Source: Phosphoribacter sp037045055
GTDB lineage: Bacteria; Actinomycetota; Actinomycetes; Actinomycetales; Dermatophilaceae
Direction of reading: 5' to 3'
Assembly (NCBI GenBank): GCA_037045055.1
Contig: JBAOHJ010000001.1
Coordinates: 372,001-436,000 of the forward strand
DNA: 64,000 nt
The translations under genes and the position numbers were made by a program. Below, one piece after another: positions 46,523-55,401 of this stretch. Numbering within the stretch: the stretch's first letter is position 1; each line of letters begins with the position of its first letter. The notes under the pieces were generated by a model, which saw only the letters and a list, made by a program, of their open reading frames with translations, had not been told where the DNA came from and ran no database searches.

Positions 46523-47851
46523 TCAGGCGATGCGCAGGAACTGCCCCAGCACTCGGGTGCCGAAGCGCACGGACTCCACGGGCACCCGCTCGTTCACCCC
46601 GTGGAACATCGGTGCGAAGTCGAGGTCGGCGGGCAGCCGCAATGGGGCGAAGCCGTAGCCGACGATCCCCAGCCGGTGCAGCGCCTTGTTGTCGGTCCCT
46701 CCCGACAGGCAGTAGGGCAGGATCGCCGCGTCGGGGTCCTCGGCCCGCAGTGCGTGCTTCATCGCCTCCACGAGTGACCCGGCGAACGGCGCGTCGAGGG
46801 CGACGTCGCGGTGCACGACCTCGACCTCGACGAACTCGCCGGCCAGCTCCCGCACGGTGGCCATGAGCGAGTCCTCGTGACCGGGCAGGAACCGACAGTC
46901 CAGGGACGCCGTGGCCCGCTGCGGCACCACGTTGTGCTTGTACCCCCCCGACAGCATGGTGGCGTTCGCGGTGTCCTGCATCGAGGCCTCGACGAACCCG
47001 CGGGCCGGCCCGAGGACGGTCAGCAGGTCCTGCGGGCCCGCGGCATACGGGATGCCGGTGAGCTCGGACAACCCGTCCAGCAGGCCCCGCACCGAGGCGA
47101 CGTACTCCCGCGGCCAGACATGCGCGTCGATGCGGGCCACCGCGTGCGCCAGGCGGACGATCGCGTTGGCCTCGCTGGGCACCGACCCGTGCCCGGCCCG
47201 TCCGTGCGCGTGCAGCCGCAGCCAGGCGATCCCCTTCTCCGCGGTCTGCACCAGGTAGGCGCGACGCGGGCGGCCGGTATGCCGGTCGGGAACGGTCACG
47301 CTGTAGCCGCCGACCTCGCTCACCGCCTCGGTGGCCCCGGCGAACCAGTCGGGGTGGTGCTCGGCGATCCAGTGACTGCCGTAGACCCCGCCGGCCTCCT
47401 CGTCGGCGAAGAAGACCACGGTGGTCGGCCGGGCCGGCCGCTCGCCGCGACGGGCCAGATCGCGCACGCAGGCAAGCACCATGGCGTCCATGTCCAGCAT
47501 GTCGACCGCCCCGCGGCCCCAGATGCAGCCGTCGCGCTGCTCCGCGGCGAACGGGTCGAGGTGCCAGTCCGCGGGTTCGGCGGGCACGACGTCGGTGTGT
47601 CCGTGCACGACGAGCCCGGGCAGGGCCGGGTCGGCGCCGTCGAGGCGGACCATCACGCTGGCTCGTCCCGGGGCGCTCTCGACGAGCACCGGGTCCAGGC
47701 CGACCTCGTGGAGCAGGCCGGCAATGTACTCCGCTGCGGCGCGCTCCCCCGGGCCGGCGTTGTCCCCGGCGTTGACCGAGCGCATCCGGATCAGCTCGGT
47801 GAGGAATCGCAGGGCTTCCTGCTGCGGGTCGGCGCCGGCCGGGTCGGTCAT
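46523..47851 (-). CDS. M20-family metallopeptidase/deacylase
   Basis: The 442-residue protein is a di-zinc M20 hydrolase (dipeptidase/ArgE/DapE type). Catalytic and metal residues are visible: LVVHGHTDVVP, the bridging aspartate in GRGAVDMLDMDAM, and the general base in FADEEAGGVYGSH. The lid domain holds GHGSVPSEANAI. A late histidine appears in PMFHGVNERVP. Typical unknown-specificity actinobacterial dipeptidase. Start at the ATG at 47851, next to a 17-bp tandem repeat in the divergent gap. Confidence 0.92.
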   Translation of the reverse strand: MTDPAGADPQQEALRFLTELIRMRSVNAGDNAGPGERAAAEYIAGLLHEVGLDPVLVESAPGRASVMVRLDGADPALPGLVVHGHTDVVPAEPADWHLDPFAAEQRDGCIWGRGAVDMLDMDAMVLACVRDLARRGERPARPTTVVFFADEEAGGVYGSHWIAEHHPDWFAGATEAVSEVGGYSVTVPDRHTGRPRRAYLVQTAEKGIAWLRLHAHGRAGHGSVPSEANAIVRLAHAVARIDAHVWPREYVASVRGLLDGLSELTGIPYAAGPQDLLTVLGPARGFVEASMQDTANATMLSGGYKHNVVPQRATASLDCRFLPGHEDSLMATVRELAGEFVEVEVVHRDVALDAPFAGSLVEAMKHALRAEDPDAAILPYCLSGGTDNKALHRLGIVGYGFAPLRLPADLDFAPMFHGVNERVPVESVRFGTRVLGQFLRIA

Positions 47852-47871
47852 GACGACCACGGTAGCCCCGC

Positions 47872-47922
47872 GGGCCGCGGCCACCCACGGGCCGCCGCCA
47901 CCCACGGGCCGCGGCCGTCCAC
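47872..47922. repeat. 17-bp tandem repeat, three copies, in a divergent promoter gap
   Basis: Three back-to-back 17-bp units (47872-47888, 47889-47905, 47906-47922) share the pattern GGGCCGCSGCC..CCAC. They lie 20 bases upstream of the M20 start and 103 bases upstream of the acyl-CoA dehydrogenase, in the gap between those divergent genes. A regulator array or simple slippage are both possible. Confidence 0.75.
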
Positions 47923-48024
47923 GAGCGCATGGGATGTCAACCACCCCGCTGTCGGGTCGTGCCCGAGCACCTCGTACGGTGGTGACCAAGCGAGTGCCGT
48001 GACACCGCGCCCACGGAGGACACC

Positions 48025-49179
48025 ATGGCGATGAAACGCACCATCTTCGACGAGGACCACGAGGCGCTGCGCGAGGTGGCGCGGGAGTTCGCCCAGAAGG
48101 ACGTGCTGCCCTACCTCGAGGACTGGGCCAAGGCCGGGATCATCGACAAGGGGATGTTCCAGAAGGCGGGCAAGCAGGGGCTGCTCGGGATGACCGTGCC
48201 GGCCGAGTACGGCGGCGGCGGGATGGACGACTTCCGGTTCAGCGTGGTGGTCAACGAGGAGGTCGCCCGTTACTGCGGCAACGCGATCGCCATGGCCCTG
48301 TCCGGCTACAACGACCTGTGCGCGCCGTATTTCGAGGAATTCGCCACCGAGGAGCAGAAGCAGCGCTGGCTGCCCGGGCTGTGCTCCGGCGAGCTGGTCT
48401 CGGCCATCGCCATGACCGAGCCCGGCGCCGGCAGCGACCTGGCCGGCATCCGCACCACGGCCCGCTGGGACGGCCAGCACTACGTCGTCAAGGGCGCCAA
48501 GACCTTCATCAGCAACGGCATCAACGCCGACCTCATCGTCACCGTCGTCAAGACCGACCCCGAGGCCGGGCGCAAGGGCATCAGCCTGCTGGTCGTCGAG
48601 GGCGACATGCCCGGCTTCGACCGCGGCAGCTCCATCAAGAAGGTGGGCTTGCACGCCCAGGACACCGCGGAGCTGTTCTTCGACGGGGTCAAGGTCCCCA
48701 AGGAGAACCTCTTGGGGCGCGAAGGCGCCGGCTTCGGGTACCTCATGCACAACCTGGTGCGCGAGCGGTTGTCCATCGCCGTGGCCTCCATGACGAGCAT
48801 GGAGGTCGCCCTGCAGGAGGCGGTCACCTACACCAAGAACCGGACGGCCTTCGGGCAGCGGGTCGCCGACTTCCAGACCACCCGCCACCGCCTGGCCGAG
48901 ATGGCCACCCGGGTGCAGGTCGCCCGGGTCTTCCTCGACCGGTGCATCCAGGAGTACGTCGAGGGCACCCTCACCGAGATCGAGGGCGCCATGGCCAAGT
49001 GGTACATCACCGAGCTGCAGCAGCAGGTCATCGCCGACTCGCTGCAGCTGCACGGCGGTTACGGCTTCGTCACCGAGTACCCCATCGCCCGGGAGTACCT
49101 CGACGCCCGGGTGACCACCCTGTTCGGCGGCACCACGGAGATCATGAAGGAGATCATCGGCCGCTCGCTCACCAAGTAG
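48025..49179 (+). CDS. acyl-CoA dehydrogenase (long-chain/isovaleryl type)
   Basis: The 384-residue flavoprotein oxidises an acyl-CoA to the 2-enoyl form. FAD/substrate motifs include AMTEPGAGSDLAGI and the C-terminal LFGGTTEIMKEII. The usual catalytic glutamate before the GT motif is a glycine here (LFGGT), and a glutamate instead sits in the helix TSMEVALQEA (E260), as in long-chain and isovaleryl-CoA dehydrogenases. A GGAGG site precedes the ATG. Convergent with a second acyl-CoA dehydrogenase. Confidence 0.93.
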   Translation: MAMKRTIFDEDHEALREVAREFAQKDVLPYLEDWAKAGIIDKGMFQKAGKQGLLGMTVPAEYGGGGMDDFRFSVVVNEEVARYCGNAIAMALSGYNDLCAPYFEEFATEEQKQRWLPGLCSGELVSAIAMTEPGAGSDLAGIRTTARWDGQHYVVKGAKTFISNGINADLIVTVVKTDPEAGRKGISLLVVEGDMPGFDRGSSIKKVGLHAQDTAELFFDGVKVPKENLLGREGAGFGYLMHNLVRERLSIAVASMTSMEVALQEAVTYTKNRTAFGQRVADFQTTRHRLAEMATRVQVARVFLDRCIQEYVEGTLTEIEGAMAKWYITELQQQVIADSLQLHGGYGFVTEYPIAREYLDARVTTLFGGTTEIMKEIIGRSLTK

Positions 49180-49300
49180 CGGCCGGGGCTGGCCCGCGGC
49201 CCGGACGGGTCCGCGGGCGGGGGGCGTCGCCGCCGCCCGTGCGGCGCGGCATACCGGGGTCGACCGCGGGCGGGGATGCCGCCCCTAACCCCCACGACGC

Positions 49301-49336
49301 CGTGGGCCCCGCGACGACCGGGTCGCGGGGCCCACG
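49301..49336. terminator. 15-bp perfect hairpin between convergent acyl-CoA dehydrogenase genes
   Basis: The stem pairs 49301-49315 with 49322-49336 around a 6-base loop, the strongest hairpin I found in the window. Position between two convergent stop codons makes it a bidirectional terminator. It has no T-run. Confidence 0.75.
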
Positions 49337-49358
49337 TGCACCACAGGTGCCGGTGCGC

Positions 49359-51215
49359 TCAGACGGTGGGCGGGTCGGCCGGGTCGAGGATGTCGGCCTC
49401 GAACCACGTGTAGCGACCCTCGAGGATCTTCTGAGCGGTCTTGTACTGCGCGTCGTCGTCGTTGGAGAACAGCTCCGAGAACAGCGCGTCGATCCGGCGA
49501 CGAGCCTGCCCGCAGAACAGGTCGGCCAGCTCGGCGGCCTCCTGGCGACGCTGCGGCTGCTCGCGGCCGATCGTGTCGGCGTAGACGACCGCGCACGACA
49601 TCGCGAACAGCTCGGCGCCGATGTCGACGACCCGGCCCAGCAGATGGCCCTTCTGCTCCAGTCGGCCCTGGTAGATGGCCATGAGGTAGAAGGTCGAGCG
49701 GGCCAGCTTGCGGGCGTTGCGCTCGACGAACCGCAGGTGCTTGGCGTTCATGCCGAACTCGGCGAACGCGCTCGGGTTCTGGCCCTTGCCGGTGGCCAGG
49801 GTGGGGAACCACTTGGCGTAGAACTTGCTCGCCTTGGCTCCGGCCTTGGCCTTCTCGCCCAGGCTCTCGCTGGTGAGGATGTCACCGGCCTGGGTGAGGT
49901 GGGTGTCGACGGCCTCGCGGGCGATGAGCAGGTGCATGATCTCCGAGGAGCCCTCGAAGATCCGGTTGATCCGCATGTCGCGCAGCAGCTGCTCGGCCGG
50001 CACCGGCTTCTCGCCACGGGCCTTGAGCGACTCGGCGGTCTCGTAGGCGCGCCCACCGCGGATCTGGACCATGGTGTCGACCGCCGACCAGCCCATCTCC
50101 GAGCCGTACAGCTTCGCCAGCGCCGCCTCGATGCGGATGTCGTTGCGCTTGTCGTCGGCGAGCTTGCTGGCCACGTCGACGACGGCCTCCAGCCCGAACG
50201 CGGTGCCGGCGATGTAGGCCAGCTTCTGCGCCACCGGGTCGTGCTTGCCGACCGCGGAGCCCCACTGCTTGCGCTCGGTGGCGAACTCGCGGGCGATCTT
50301 CAGGGCGTACTTGGTCACCGACAGGCACATCGCCGGCACCGACAGGCGGCCGGTGTTGAGGGTGGCCAGGGCGATCCGCAGCCCGTCCCCCTCGCGCCCG
50401 ATCACCGAGTCGTTGGGCAGGAACACGTTCTCGAAGGTGGTCAGGGAGTTCTCCAGGCCCCGCAGGCCCATGAACGCGTTGCGGGTGCGCACCGTGACGC
50501 CCTCGAGGGTCGCCGGCACGATGAACGCGGTAATGCCGCCCTTGTGGCCCTCGGAGCGGGGCACCAGAGCCATGACGACCATGACGTCGGCGACGGTGCC
50601 GTTGGTGGCCCACAGCTTGGTGCCGTTGAGCAGGTAGCCCTTGCCGTCCTCGGTGGGCACGGCCTTGGAGGTCATCCGGGCGGGGTCGGAGCCCACGTCG
50701 GGCTCGGTGAGCAGGAACGCGGAGATCTCGCCCTTGGCCAGCCGGGGCAGCCACTCGGCCTTCTGCTCCTTGGTGCCCATGAGCTTGAGCGGCTGGGGCA
50801 GGCCGATGGACTGGTGGGCGCTGAACAGCACGCCCAGCGGCGAGGACCAGGTCGCGGCGATGCCCATGACCTTGTTGTAGTAGTACTGCGACATCCCCAT
50901 GCCGCCGTACTCCTTGTCGATCTTCATCCCGAACGCGCCGAGGTCCTTGACCCCCTGGACGACCTCGTCCGGGATCTTGGCGTCGCGCTCGATCTGCAGC
51001 GGGTCGACGTTCTCGACGAGGAACTTCGTCAGCTTCGCGACATACTCCTTGCCTTCCTTGGCCGCCTGTGGGTCCACGGAGGGCTGCGGGTGGATGAGGT
51101 CCAGCCGGAAGTTGCCGAGGAAGAGTTCCTTGCCGAACGAGGGCAGTTTCCAGTCGGTCTGACGGCCTTCTTCGGCGATCTTCTTCGACTGTTCGTACGA
51201 GGGGTTCGCAGTCAT
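49359..51215 (-). CDS. acyl-CoA dehydrogenase (VLCAD-like, 618 residues)
   Basis: This larger acyl-CoA dehydrogenase has the usual core (about 60-450: FLLTEPDVGSDPARM, MGLRGLENSLTTFENV) and the standard catalytic glutamate in RIFEGSSEIMHL, plus a C-terminal extension of about 170 residues as in very-long-chain enzymes that form a membrane-associating domain. So it probably acts on longer chains than its convergent neighbour. The ATG at 51215 gives MTANPSYEQ; an ATG three codons up is possible. Confidence 0.93.
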   Translation of the reverse strand: MTANPSYEQSKKIAEEGRQTDWKLPSFGKELFLGNFRLDLIHPQPSVDPQAAKEGKEYVAKLTKFLVENVDPLQIERDAKIPDEVVQGVKDLGAFGMKIDKEYGGMGMSQYYYNKVMGIAATWSSPLGVLFSAHQSIGLPQPLKLMGTKEQKAEWLPRLAKGEISAFLLTEPDVGSDPARMTSKAVPTEDGKGYLLNGTKLWATNGTVADVMVVMALVPRSEGHKGGITAFIVPATLEGVTVRTRNAFMGLRGLENSLTTFENVFLPNDSVIGREGDGLRIALATLNTGRLSVPAMCLSVTKYALKIAREFATERKQWGSAVGKHDPVAQKLAYIAGTAFGLEAVVDVASKLADDKRNDIRIEAALAKLYGSEMGWSAVDTMVQIRGGRAYETAESLKARGEKPVPAEQLLRDMRINRIFEGSSEIMHLLIAREAVDTHLTQAGDILTSESLGEKAKAGAKASKFYAKWFPTLATGKGQNPSAFAEFGMNAKHLRFVERNARKLARSTFYLMAIYQGRLEQKGHLLGRVVDIGAELFAMSCAVVYADTIGREQPQRRQEAAELADLFCGQARRRIDALFSELFSNDDDAQYKTAQKILEGRYTWFEADILDPADPPTV

Positions 51216-51293
51216 GGGGGGCACGCTACGCCGAATCGCCCGGGTCGTGCGAGTCGAAGGTCCCGGAGTTGGACAACTTGCCGGTAACCGGCC

Positions 51294-51320
51294 GTCGGAT
51301 GCCGCCGTGCGGCATCCGAC
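51294..51320. promoter_or_regulatory. 12-bp perfect hairpin upstream of the carboxyltransferase gene
   Basis: GTCGGATGCCGC and GCGGCATCCGAC pair perfectly around a 3-base loop. It is in the divergent gap between two fatty-acid genes, 28 bases before a TAGACT -10. It could be an operator or a protein-binding palindrome rather than a terminator, since no gene ends here. Confidence 0.5.
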
Positions 51321-51348
51321 CGCCCGGGAAGCGCGGCATACGGCTGCC

Positions 51349-51354
51349 TAGACT
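51349..51354 (+). promoter_or_regulatory. candidate -10 (TAGACT) for a leaderless transcript
   Basis: TAGACT ends 7 bases before the ATG at 51362 and no ribosome site is present, fitting leaderless transcription of the carboxyltransferase. Confidence 0.42.
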
Positions 51355-51361
51355 CGGTCGC

Positions 51362-52894
51362 ATGCCCGCCTCGCCGGCCCTCGCCCGACCCGCCCGGCCC
51401 ACCGCCCGCGAGCTCATCGAGACCGTCCTGGATGCGGGGTCGTGGGTCGGTTGGGACGGCCCGCCGCTGCCGGTGGCGCAACCGGACAGCCGGTATGCCG
51501 CGGAGCTGGCCGCCGCGGCGGCCCTGGCCGGCACCGACGAGGCCGTCGTCACCGGCGAGGGGGCGATCCGGGGGCGTCGGGTGGCGGTGATCGCCGGGGA
51601 GTTCCGCTTCCTGGCCGGCTCGATCGGCAAGGCCGCGGCCGAGCGGATCGTCCTGGCCTTCGAGCGGGCCACCCGCGAGGGCCTGCCGATGTTCGCCGCG
51701 CCGGCGTCCGGCGGGACCCGGATGCAGGAGGGCACGCCGGCCTTCCTGGGCATGGTGAAGATCTCCGCCGCGGTCACCGCCTTCAAGCGGGCCGGGCTGC
51801 CCTACATCGTCTACCTGCGCCACCCGACGACCGGCGGGGTGTTCGCGTCCTGGGGCTCGCTCGGGCACGTCACCGCCGCCGAGCCGGGCGCGACCATCGG
51901 GTTCCTCGGGGCACGGGTCTACGAAGCGCTGTACGGCGCGCCCTTCCCGGCCGGGGTCCAGACCGCCGAGAACCTCTACGCCAACGGGATCGTCGACGTC
52001 GTGCTGCCGGTCGAGGCGCTGGCCGACGTCGCCTCGCGGACCCTGAGCGTCCTGGACGCCCGCCACGAGGACCTGCCCCCCGTCCAGCGGCCCACGCCGC
52101 AGGACCCGTATGCCGGCCTGCACCCGCCGCGACCGGCCTGGGACTCCATCGTCGTGTCGCGGCACGAGGGCCGACCCGGGGTGCGGGCCCTGCTGCGGCT
52201 CGGCGCCACCGACGTCCTGCGCCTGCGGGGCACGGGTCAGGGCGAGCACGACCCGGGGATGCTGCTCGCGCTGGCGCGCTTCGGCGGCACCCCCTGCATC
52301 GTCCTGGGCCAGGACCGGCACGCCCAGAAGCTCGAGGAGCCGCTGGGGCCCGGGGGGCTGCGGATGGCCCGACGGGGGATCCGGCTGGCCGGGGAGCTGG
52401 ACCTGCCCCTGGTCAGCGTCATCGACACCGCCGGCGCCGCGCTGTCCAAGGAGGCCGAGGAGGGGGGCCTGGCCGGCGAGATCGCCCGGTCGCTGGCCGA
52501 CCTCGTCGTCCTGCCCGCGCCGACGGTGTGCGTGCTGCTCGGCGAGGGCACCGGCGGGGGCGCGCTGGCGATCCTGCCCGCCGACCGGGTCATCTGCGCC
52601 GAGCACTCCTGGCTCTCGCCGCTGCCCCCCGAGGGCGCCTCGGCGATCCTGCACCGCACGCCCGAGCGGGCGCCCGAGCTGGCGCAGTCCCAGCGGGTGC
52701 GCTCGGTGGACCTACGCGAGGACGGGATCGTCGACCGGATCGTCCCCGAGCACCCGGACGCCGCCTTGGAGCCCGAGGCGTTCTGCCACCGGATGGCCCA
52801 GGCGCTGCACCAGGAGCTGGACGCCCTGTGGCGGGCCGACCCGCAGCGGCGCCTGGCCGCGCGACTGGCCCGCTACCGCAGGCTCGGGCTGTGA
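51362..52894 (+). CDS. acyl-CoA carboxylase carboxyltransferase (fused beta-alpha halves)
   Basis: The 510-residue protein joins the two crotonase-fold halves of carboxyltransferase in one chain. The first half has ASGGTRMQEGTPAFLGM and TTGGVFASWGSLGH. The second has SVIDTAGAALSKEAEEGG and LGEGTGGGALAILPADRV, typical of the AccA half. There is no N-terminal zinc finger. It transfers carboxyl from biotin carrier to an acyl-CoA; no biotin-carboxylase gene is in the window, so partners must be elsewhere. Its stop overlaps the SGNH hydrolase start. Confidence 0.9.
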   Translation: MPASPALARPARPTARELIETVLDAGSWVGWDGPPLPVAQPDSRYAAELAAAAALAGTDEAVVTGEGAIRGRRVAVIAGEFRFLAGSIGKAAAERIVLAFERATREGLPMFAAPASGGTRMQEGTPAFLGMVKISAAVTAFKRAGLPYIVYLRHPTTGGVFASWGSLGHVTAAEPGATIGFLGARVYEALYGAPFPAGVQTAENLYANGIVDVVLPVEALADVASRTLSVLDARHEDLPPVQRPTPQDPYAGLHPPRPAWDSIVVSRHEGRPGVRALLRLGATDVLRLRGTGQGEHDPGMLLALARFGGTPCIVLGQDRHAQKLEEPLGPGGLRMARRGIRLAGELDLPLVSVIDTAGAALSKEAEEGGLAGEIARSLADLVVLPAPTVCVLLGEGTGGGALAILPADRVICAEHSWLSPLPPEGASAILHRTPERAPELAQSQRVRSVDLREDGIVDRIVPEHPDAALEPEAFCHRMAQALHQELDALWRADPQRRLAARLARYRRLGL

Positions 52895-53517
52895 CCGAGG
52901 CGGGCAGCGCCGGGCGACTGCGCGAGCTGCTCGACGGGGGGCACCCGCTGACCTGGGTGTTCACCGGCGACAGCATCGTCCAGGGCCTCGTGCACACCCA
53001 CGGTGCCCGCTGCTGGGTGGAGCACGTGCACGAGCGCATCCGCGGCGACCTGGGCCGGCGCCTGGACGTCGTGGTAAACACCGGCGTCGCCGGGTGGACC
53101 GCTCCCCTCGTGCTCGACGCCCTGGACCAGCTGGCCCTGCGGTTCGACCCCCACGTGGTGAGCGTCGCTCTCGGGATGAACGACGCGGGCCAGGGCCCGG
53201 GCGGCCGGGACCGTTTCGCCCGCGACCTGGCCGCCCTCGGCGCCCGGGTGACCGAGACCGGGGCGGCCCTGGTGCTGCACACCCCGTCCCTGGCCGATCC
53301 CGACGTCCCCGGGCACGAGGCGCTCGCGGCATACGCCGACGCGGTGCGCGCCGTGGCGACCGCGACCGGGGCGATCCTCGTGGACCATGCCCGGCACTGG
53401 CACGCCCGCTTCGGGCCGACCCGGCCACTGGCGTGGCTCGACGACCCGTTCCACCCCAACGCCCGGGGCCACCGGGAGATGGCCGGGCTGACCCTGGCGG
53501 CCCTGGGCCTGGGCTGA
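52891..53517 (+). CDS. SGNH/GDSL-family hydrolase
   Basis: The 208-residue protein has the SGNH blocks in order: TGDSIVQG (serine), the glycine in NTGVAGWT, GMNDAG (asparagine) and DPFHPNARGH (aspartate-histidine). No signal peptide, so a cytosolic esterase or acyl-thioesterase-like enzyme. The GTG at 52891 overlaps the carboxyltransferase stop by four bases (GTGA), which implies coupled translation and a joint role in acyl metabolism. Confidence 0.9.
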   Translation: MTEAGSAGRLRELLDGGHPLTWVFTGDSIVQGLVHTHGARCWVEHVHERIRGDLGRRLDVVVNTGVAGWTAPLVLDALDQLALRFDPHVVSVALGMNDAGQGPGGRDRFARDLAALGARVTETGAALVLHTPSLADPDVPGHEALAAYADAVRAVATATGAILVDHARHWHARFGPTRPLAWLDDPFHPNARGHREMAGLTLAALGLG

Positions 53518-53526
53518 CCCGGGCGC

Positions 53527-54309
53527 TCAGCCCTTGCGGGCCAACCGGGCGGCGCCCTCGCGGAAGGTCTTGTCGTAGCGGGCCCGGGCGTACTGCTTGG
53601 TCCGGTAGGTCTCGCGCCCCAGCCGGTCGGTGAAGATCACCGGCTCCCCGGCCGCCACCCCCGCCGCGACGAGGGCCGCGACCTCGTCGGCGGTGACCGT
53701 CGCGGTGCTGATGAGCCGCCTGGCGGTGCGCTCCATCTGCGCGTCCGACCCCTGCAACGAGGTGTGCAGGTTGGTCTGGAAGAACGCCGGGCACACCACG
53801 CTGACGCCGATCCCGAACGGCTCCAGCTCGAAGTTCAGGGTCTCCGACAGGGCCACCACGGCGGCCTTGACCGCGTTGTAGGACGACATCCCCGGCCCGT
53901 GGACCAGGCCGGCCAGCGACGCGGTGTTGACGAGGTAGCCGCTGCCCTGCGTCTTGAACATCGGCGTGAACGTCCGGCACCCGCGCACCACGCCCAGCAG
54001 GTTGACCTCGATGACCCGGCGCCAGTCCTCGACCGTCTCCACGTCGATCCGTCCGCCGCTGGCGATGCCGGCGTTGTTGAACAGGAGGTCCAACCCGCCC
54101 CACTGCGCGTGCACCCAGTCGCGGGCGGCGTCCCAGTCGTCCTGGTCGCGCACGTCCAGACGCCGGTATGCCGCGCCGTCGGGCAGCCCGTCGGGGGGCT
54201 GCGCCGGCAGGTCGACGGCCAGCACCCGCGACCCCTCGGCGGCATACCGCCTCGCCAGGGCGAGACCGAGACCGGAGGCTCCCCCGGTGATGAGCACCCT
54301 CGTCGTCAT
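53527..54309 (-). CDS. short-chain dehydrogenase/reductase (SDR), classical
   Basis: The 260-residue NAD(P)-dependent oxidoreductase has the cofactor motif TGGASGLG (8-15), NNAG (78-81), serine S131 and the catalytic YNAVK (Y144, K148). All catalytic residues are intact. The C-terminal segment ETYRTKQYARARYDKTF extends beyond the core. An AAGGAG site 8 bases ahead sets the ATG at 54309. Substrate not known. It opens an accessory-looking region of catabolic genes. Confidence 0.92.
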   Translation of the reverse strand: MTTRVLITGGASGLGLALARRYAAEGSRVLAVDLPAQPPDGLPDGAAYRRLDVRDQDDWDAARDWVHAQWGGLDLLFNNAGIASGGRIDVETVEDWRRVIEVNLLGVVRGCRTFTPMFKTQGSGYLVNTASLAGLVHGPGMSSYNAVKAAVVALSETLNFELEPFGIGVSVVCPAFFQTNLHTSLQGSDAQMERTARRLISTATVTADEVAALVAAGVAAGEPVIFTDRLGRETYRTKQYARARYDKTFREGAARLARKG

Positions 54310-54622
54310 TCCACACTCCTTGCGCTCAGAGACCGGTGGGGCGACGAACACCCCGTGGTCGACGTCGTTGACGCTCTGCCGGGCAATGATCTCGCTCATC
54401 GGGTCGGCGATGCCCCACTGGTCCTGGGTCAGCGGTGCAGCGGACTGCACCGCAGGACGTACCTGAGGTCCCCCCGGCTACGGGCTCCACAGCGTGTCGC
54501 TGTGCCGAACACCTCGACAGGTAGCTCACCGATACGTCGGAGCCCACCTCGACCAGCCCCCACAGGTCGCGGTACAAGGCCAGCTGGCGCCTCCTGGTCG
54601 GCGGATCGTGCGGGTGGGTCAT
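54310..54622 (-). pseudogene. decayed coding fragments between the two SDR genes
   Basis: No intact gene fits this 321-base gap. Coding-like stretches with high third-position GC occur in different frames on the minus strand: from the ATG at 54622 (RRRQLALYRDLWGLVEVG) for about 36 codons, a second frame giving ELPVEVFGTATRCGARS, and a third giving TQDQWGIADPMSEIIARQ that runs into the SDR start. This looks like one gene broken by frameshifts. I cannot name the family. Confidence 0.4.
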
Positions 54623-54630
54623 CGGCCGGC

Positions 54631-55401
54631 TCAGCCGAGCACGGAGCCGCCGCCGTCGACGACGATATTCGTCCCGGTGACCCAGGCCGCCTCGTCCGAG
54701 GCGAGATAGACGGCCGCCCACACGACGTCCTCGGGCTGGCCGTGCCGACCCAGCGGGATGCGGTCCAGGACCATCCGCTGCATCCGCTCGGGGGGGTCGG
54801 CGAGCATCGGCGCGGTGTTGGGCGTCTCGGTCAGGCCCGGGCTGACCACGTTGGCGCGGATCCGGTGCGGGCCCCCCTCGACGGCCAGCTGCAGGGTCAG
54901 GGCAAGCACGCCGCCCTTGGCCGCGCTGTGGGCGTTCTGGGGCATGAACTCCACTCCCCGCATCCCGGCGATCGAGCCGGTGTTGACGATCGACCCGCCG
55001 CGGGCTCTCAGGTGCGGCCAGGCGGCCTTGGTGGTGTAGAAGACCAGGCTCAGCTCGTTGCGCATGGTGTAGTCCCACTGCGCCACGGTGAGCTGCTCCA
55101 ACGGCGCGAAGTGCTGGTGCGAGGCGTTGTTGTAGAGGACGTCCACGCCGCCGTAGACCGCCGCGGCCGAGTCCACCCAGGCTGCCGCGGCCGCCGCGTC
55201 GCCGAGGTCCACGCCGCCCATGCCGGTGATCGTCCCTCCGGCGGCGCGGACGGAGTCCACCGTGGCGGCGACCGCCCGGGCGTTGCGCCCGCACCCGACG
55301 ACCTTGGCCCCCTCGGCGGCGAACATCGCCGCCGCGGTCACCCCGATGCCGGTGCCGATCCCGGTGATGAGGGCCACCTTGCCCTCGAGCCTTCCGGCCA
55401 T
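54631..55401 (-). CDS. SDR-family protein with His in place of the catalytic Tyr
   Basis: The 256-residue protein has an SDR fold: TGIGTGIG cofactor motif (13-20), NNAS, S143 in NTGSIAG and K162. But the position of the catalytic tyrosine is H158 (AHSAAKGG). The codon is CAC, so it is not a reading error of mine. The C-terminus ends with the usual TGTNIVVDGGGSV. The ATG at 55401 has a GGAGG site and overlaps the stop of the small gene before it (TGATG). It may act as a reductase by another mechanism or bind a ligand. Confidence 0.88.
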   Translation of the reverse strand: MAGRLEGKVALITGIGTGIGVTAAAMFAAEGAKVVGCGRNARAVAATVDSVRAAGGTITGMGGVDLGDAAAAAAWVDSAAAVYGGVDVLYNNASHQHFAPLEQLTVAQWDYTMRNELSLVFYTTKAAWPHLRARGGSIVNTGSIAGMRGVEFMPQNAHSAAKGGVLALTLQLAVEGGPHRIRANVVSPGLTETPNTAPMLADPPERMQRMVLDRIPLGRHGQPEDVVWAAVYLASDEAAWVTGTNIVVDGGGSVLG

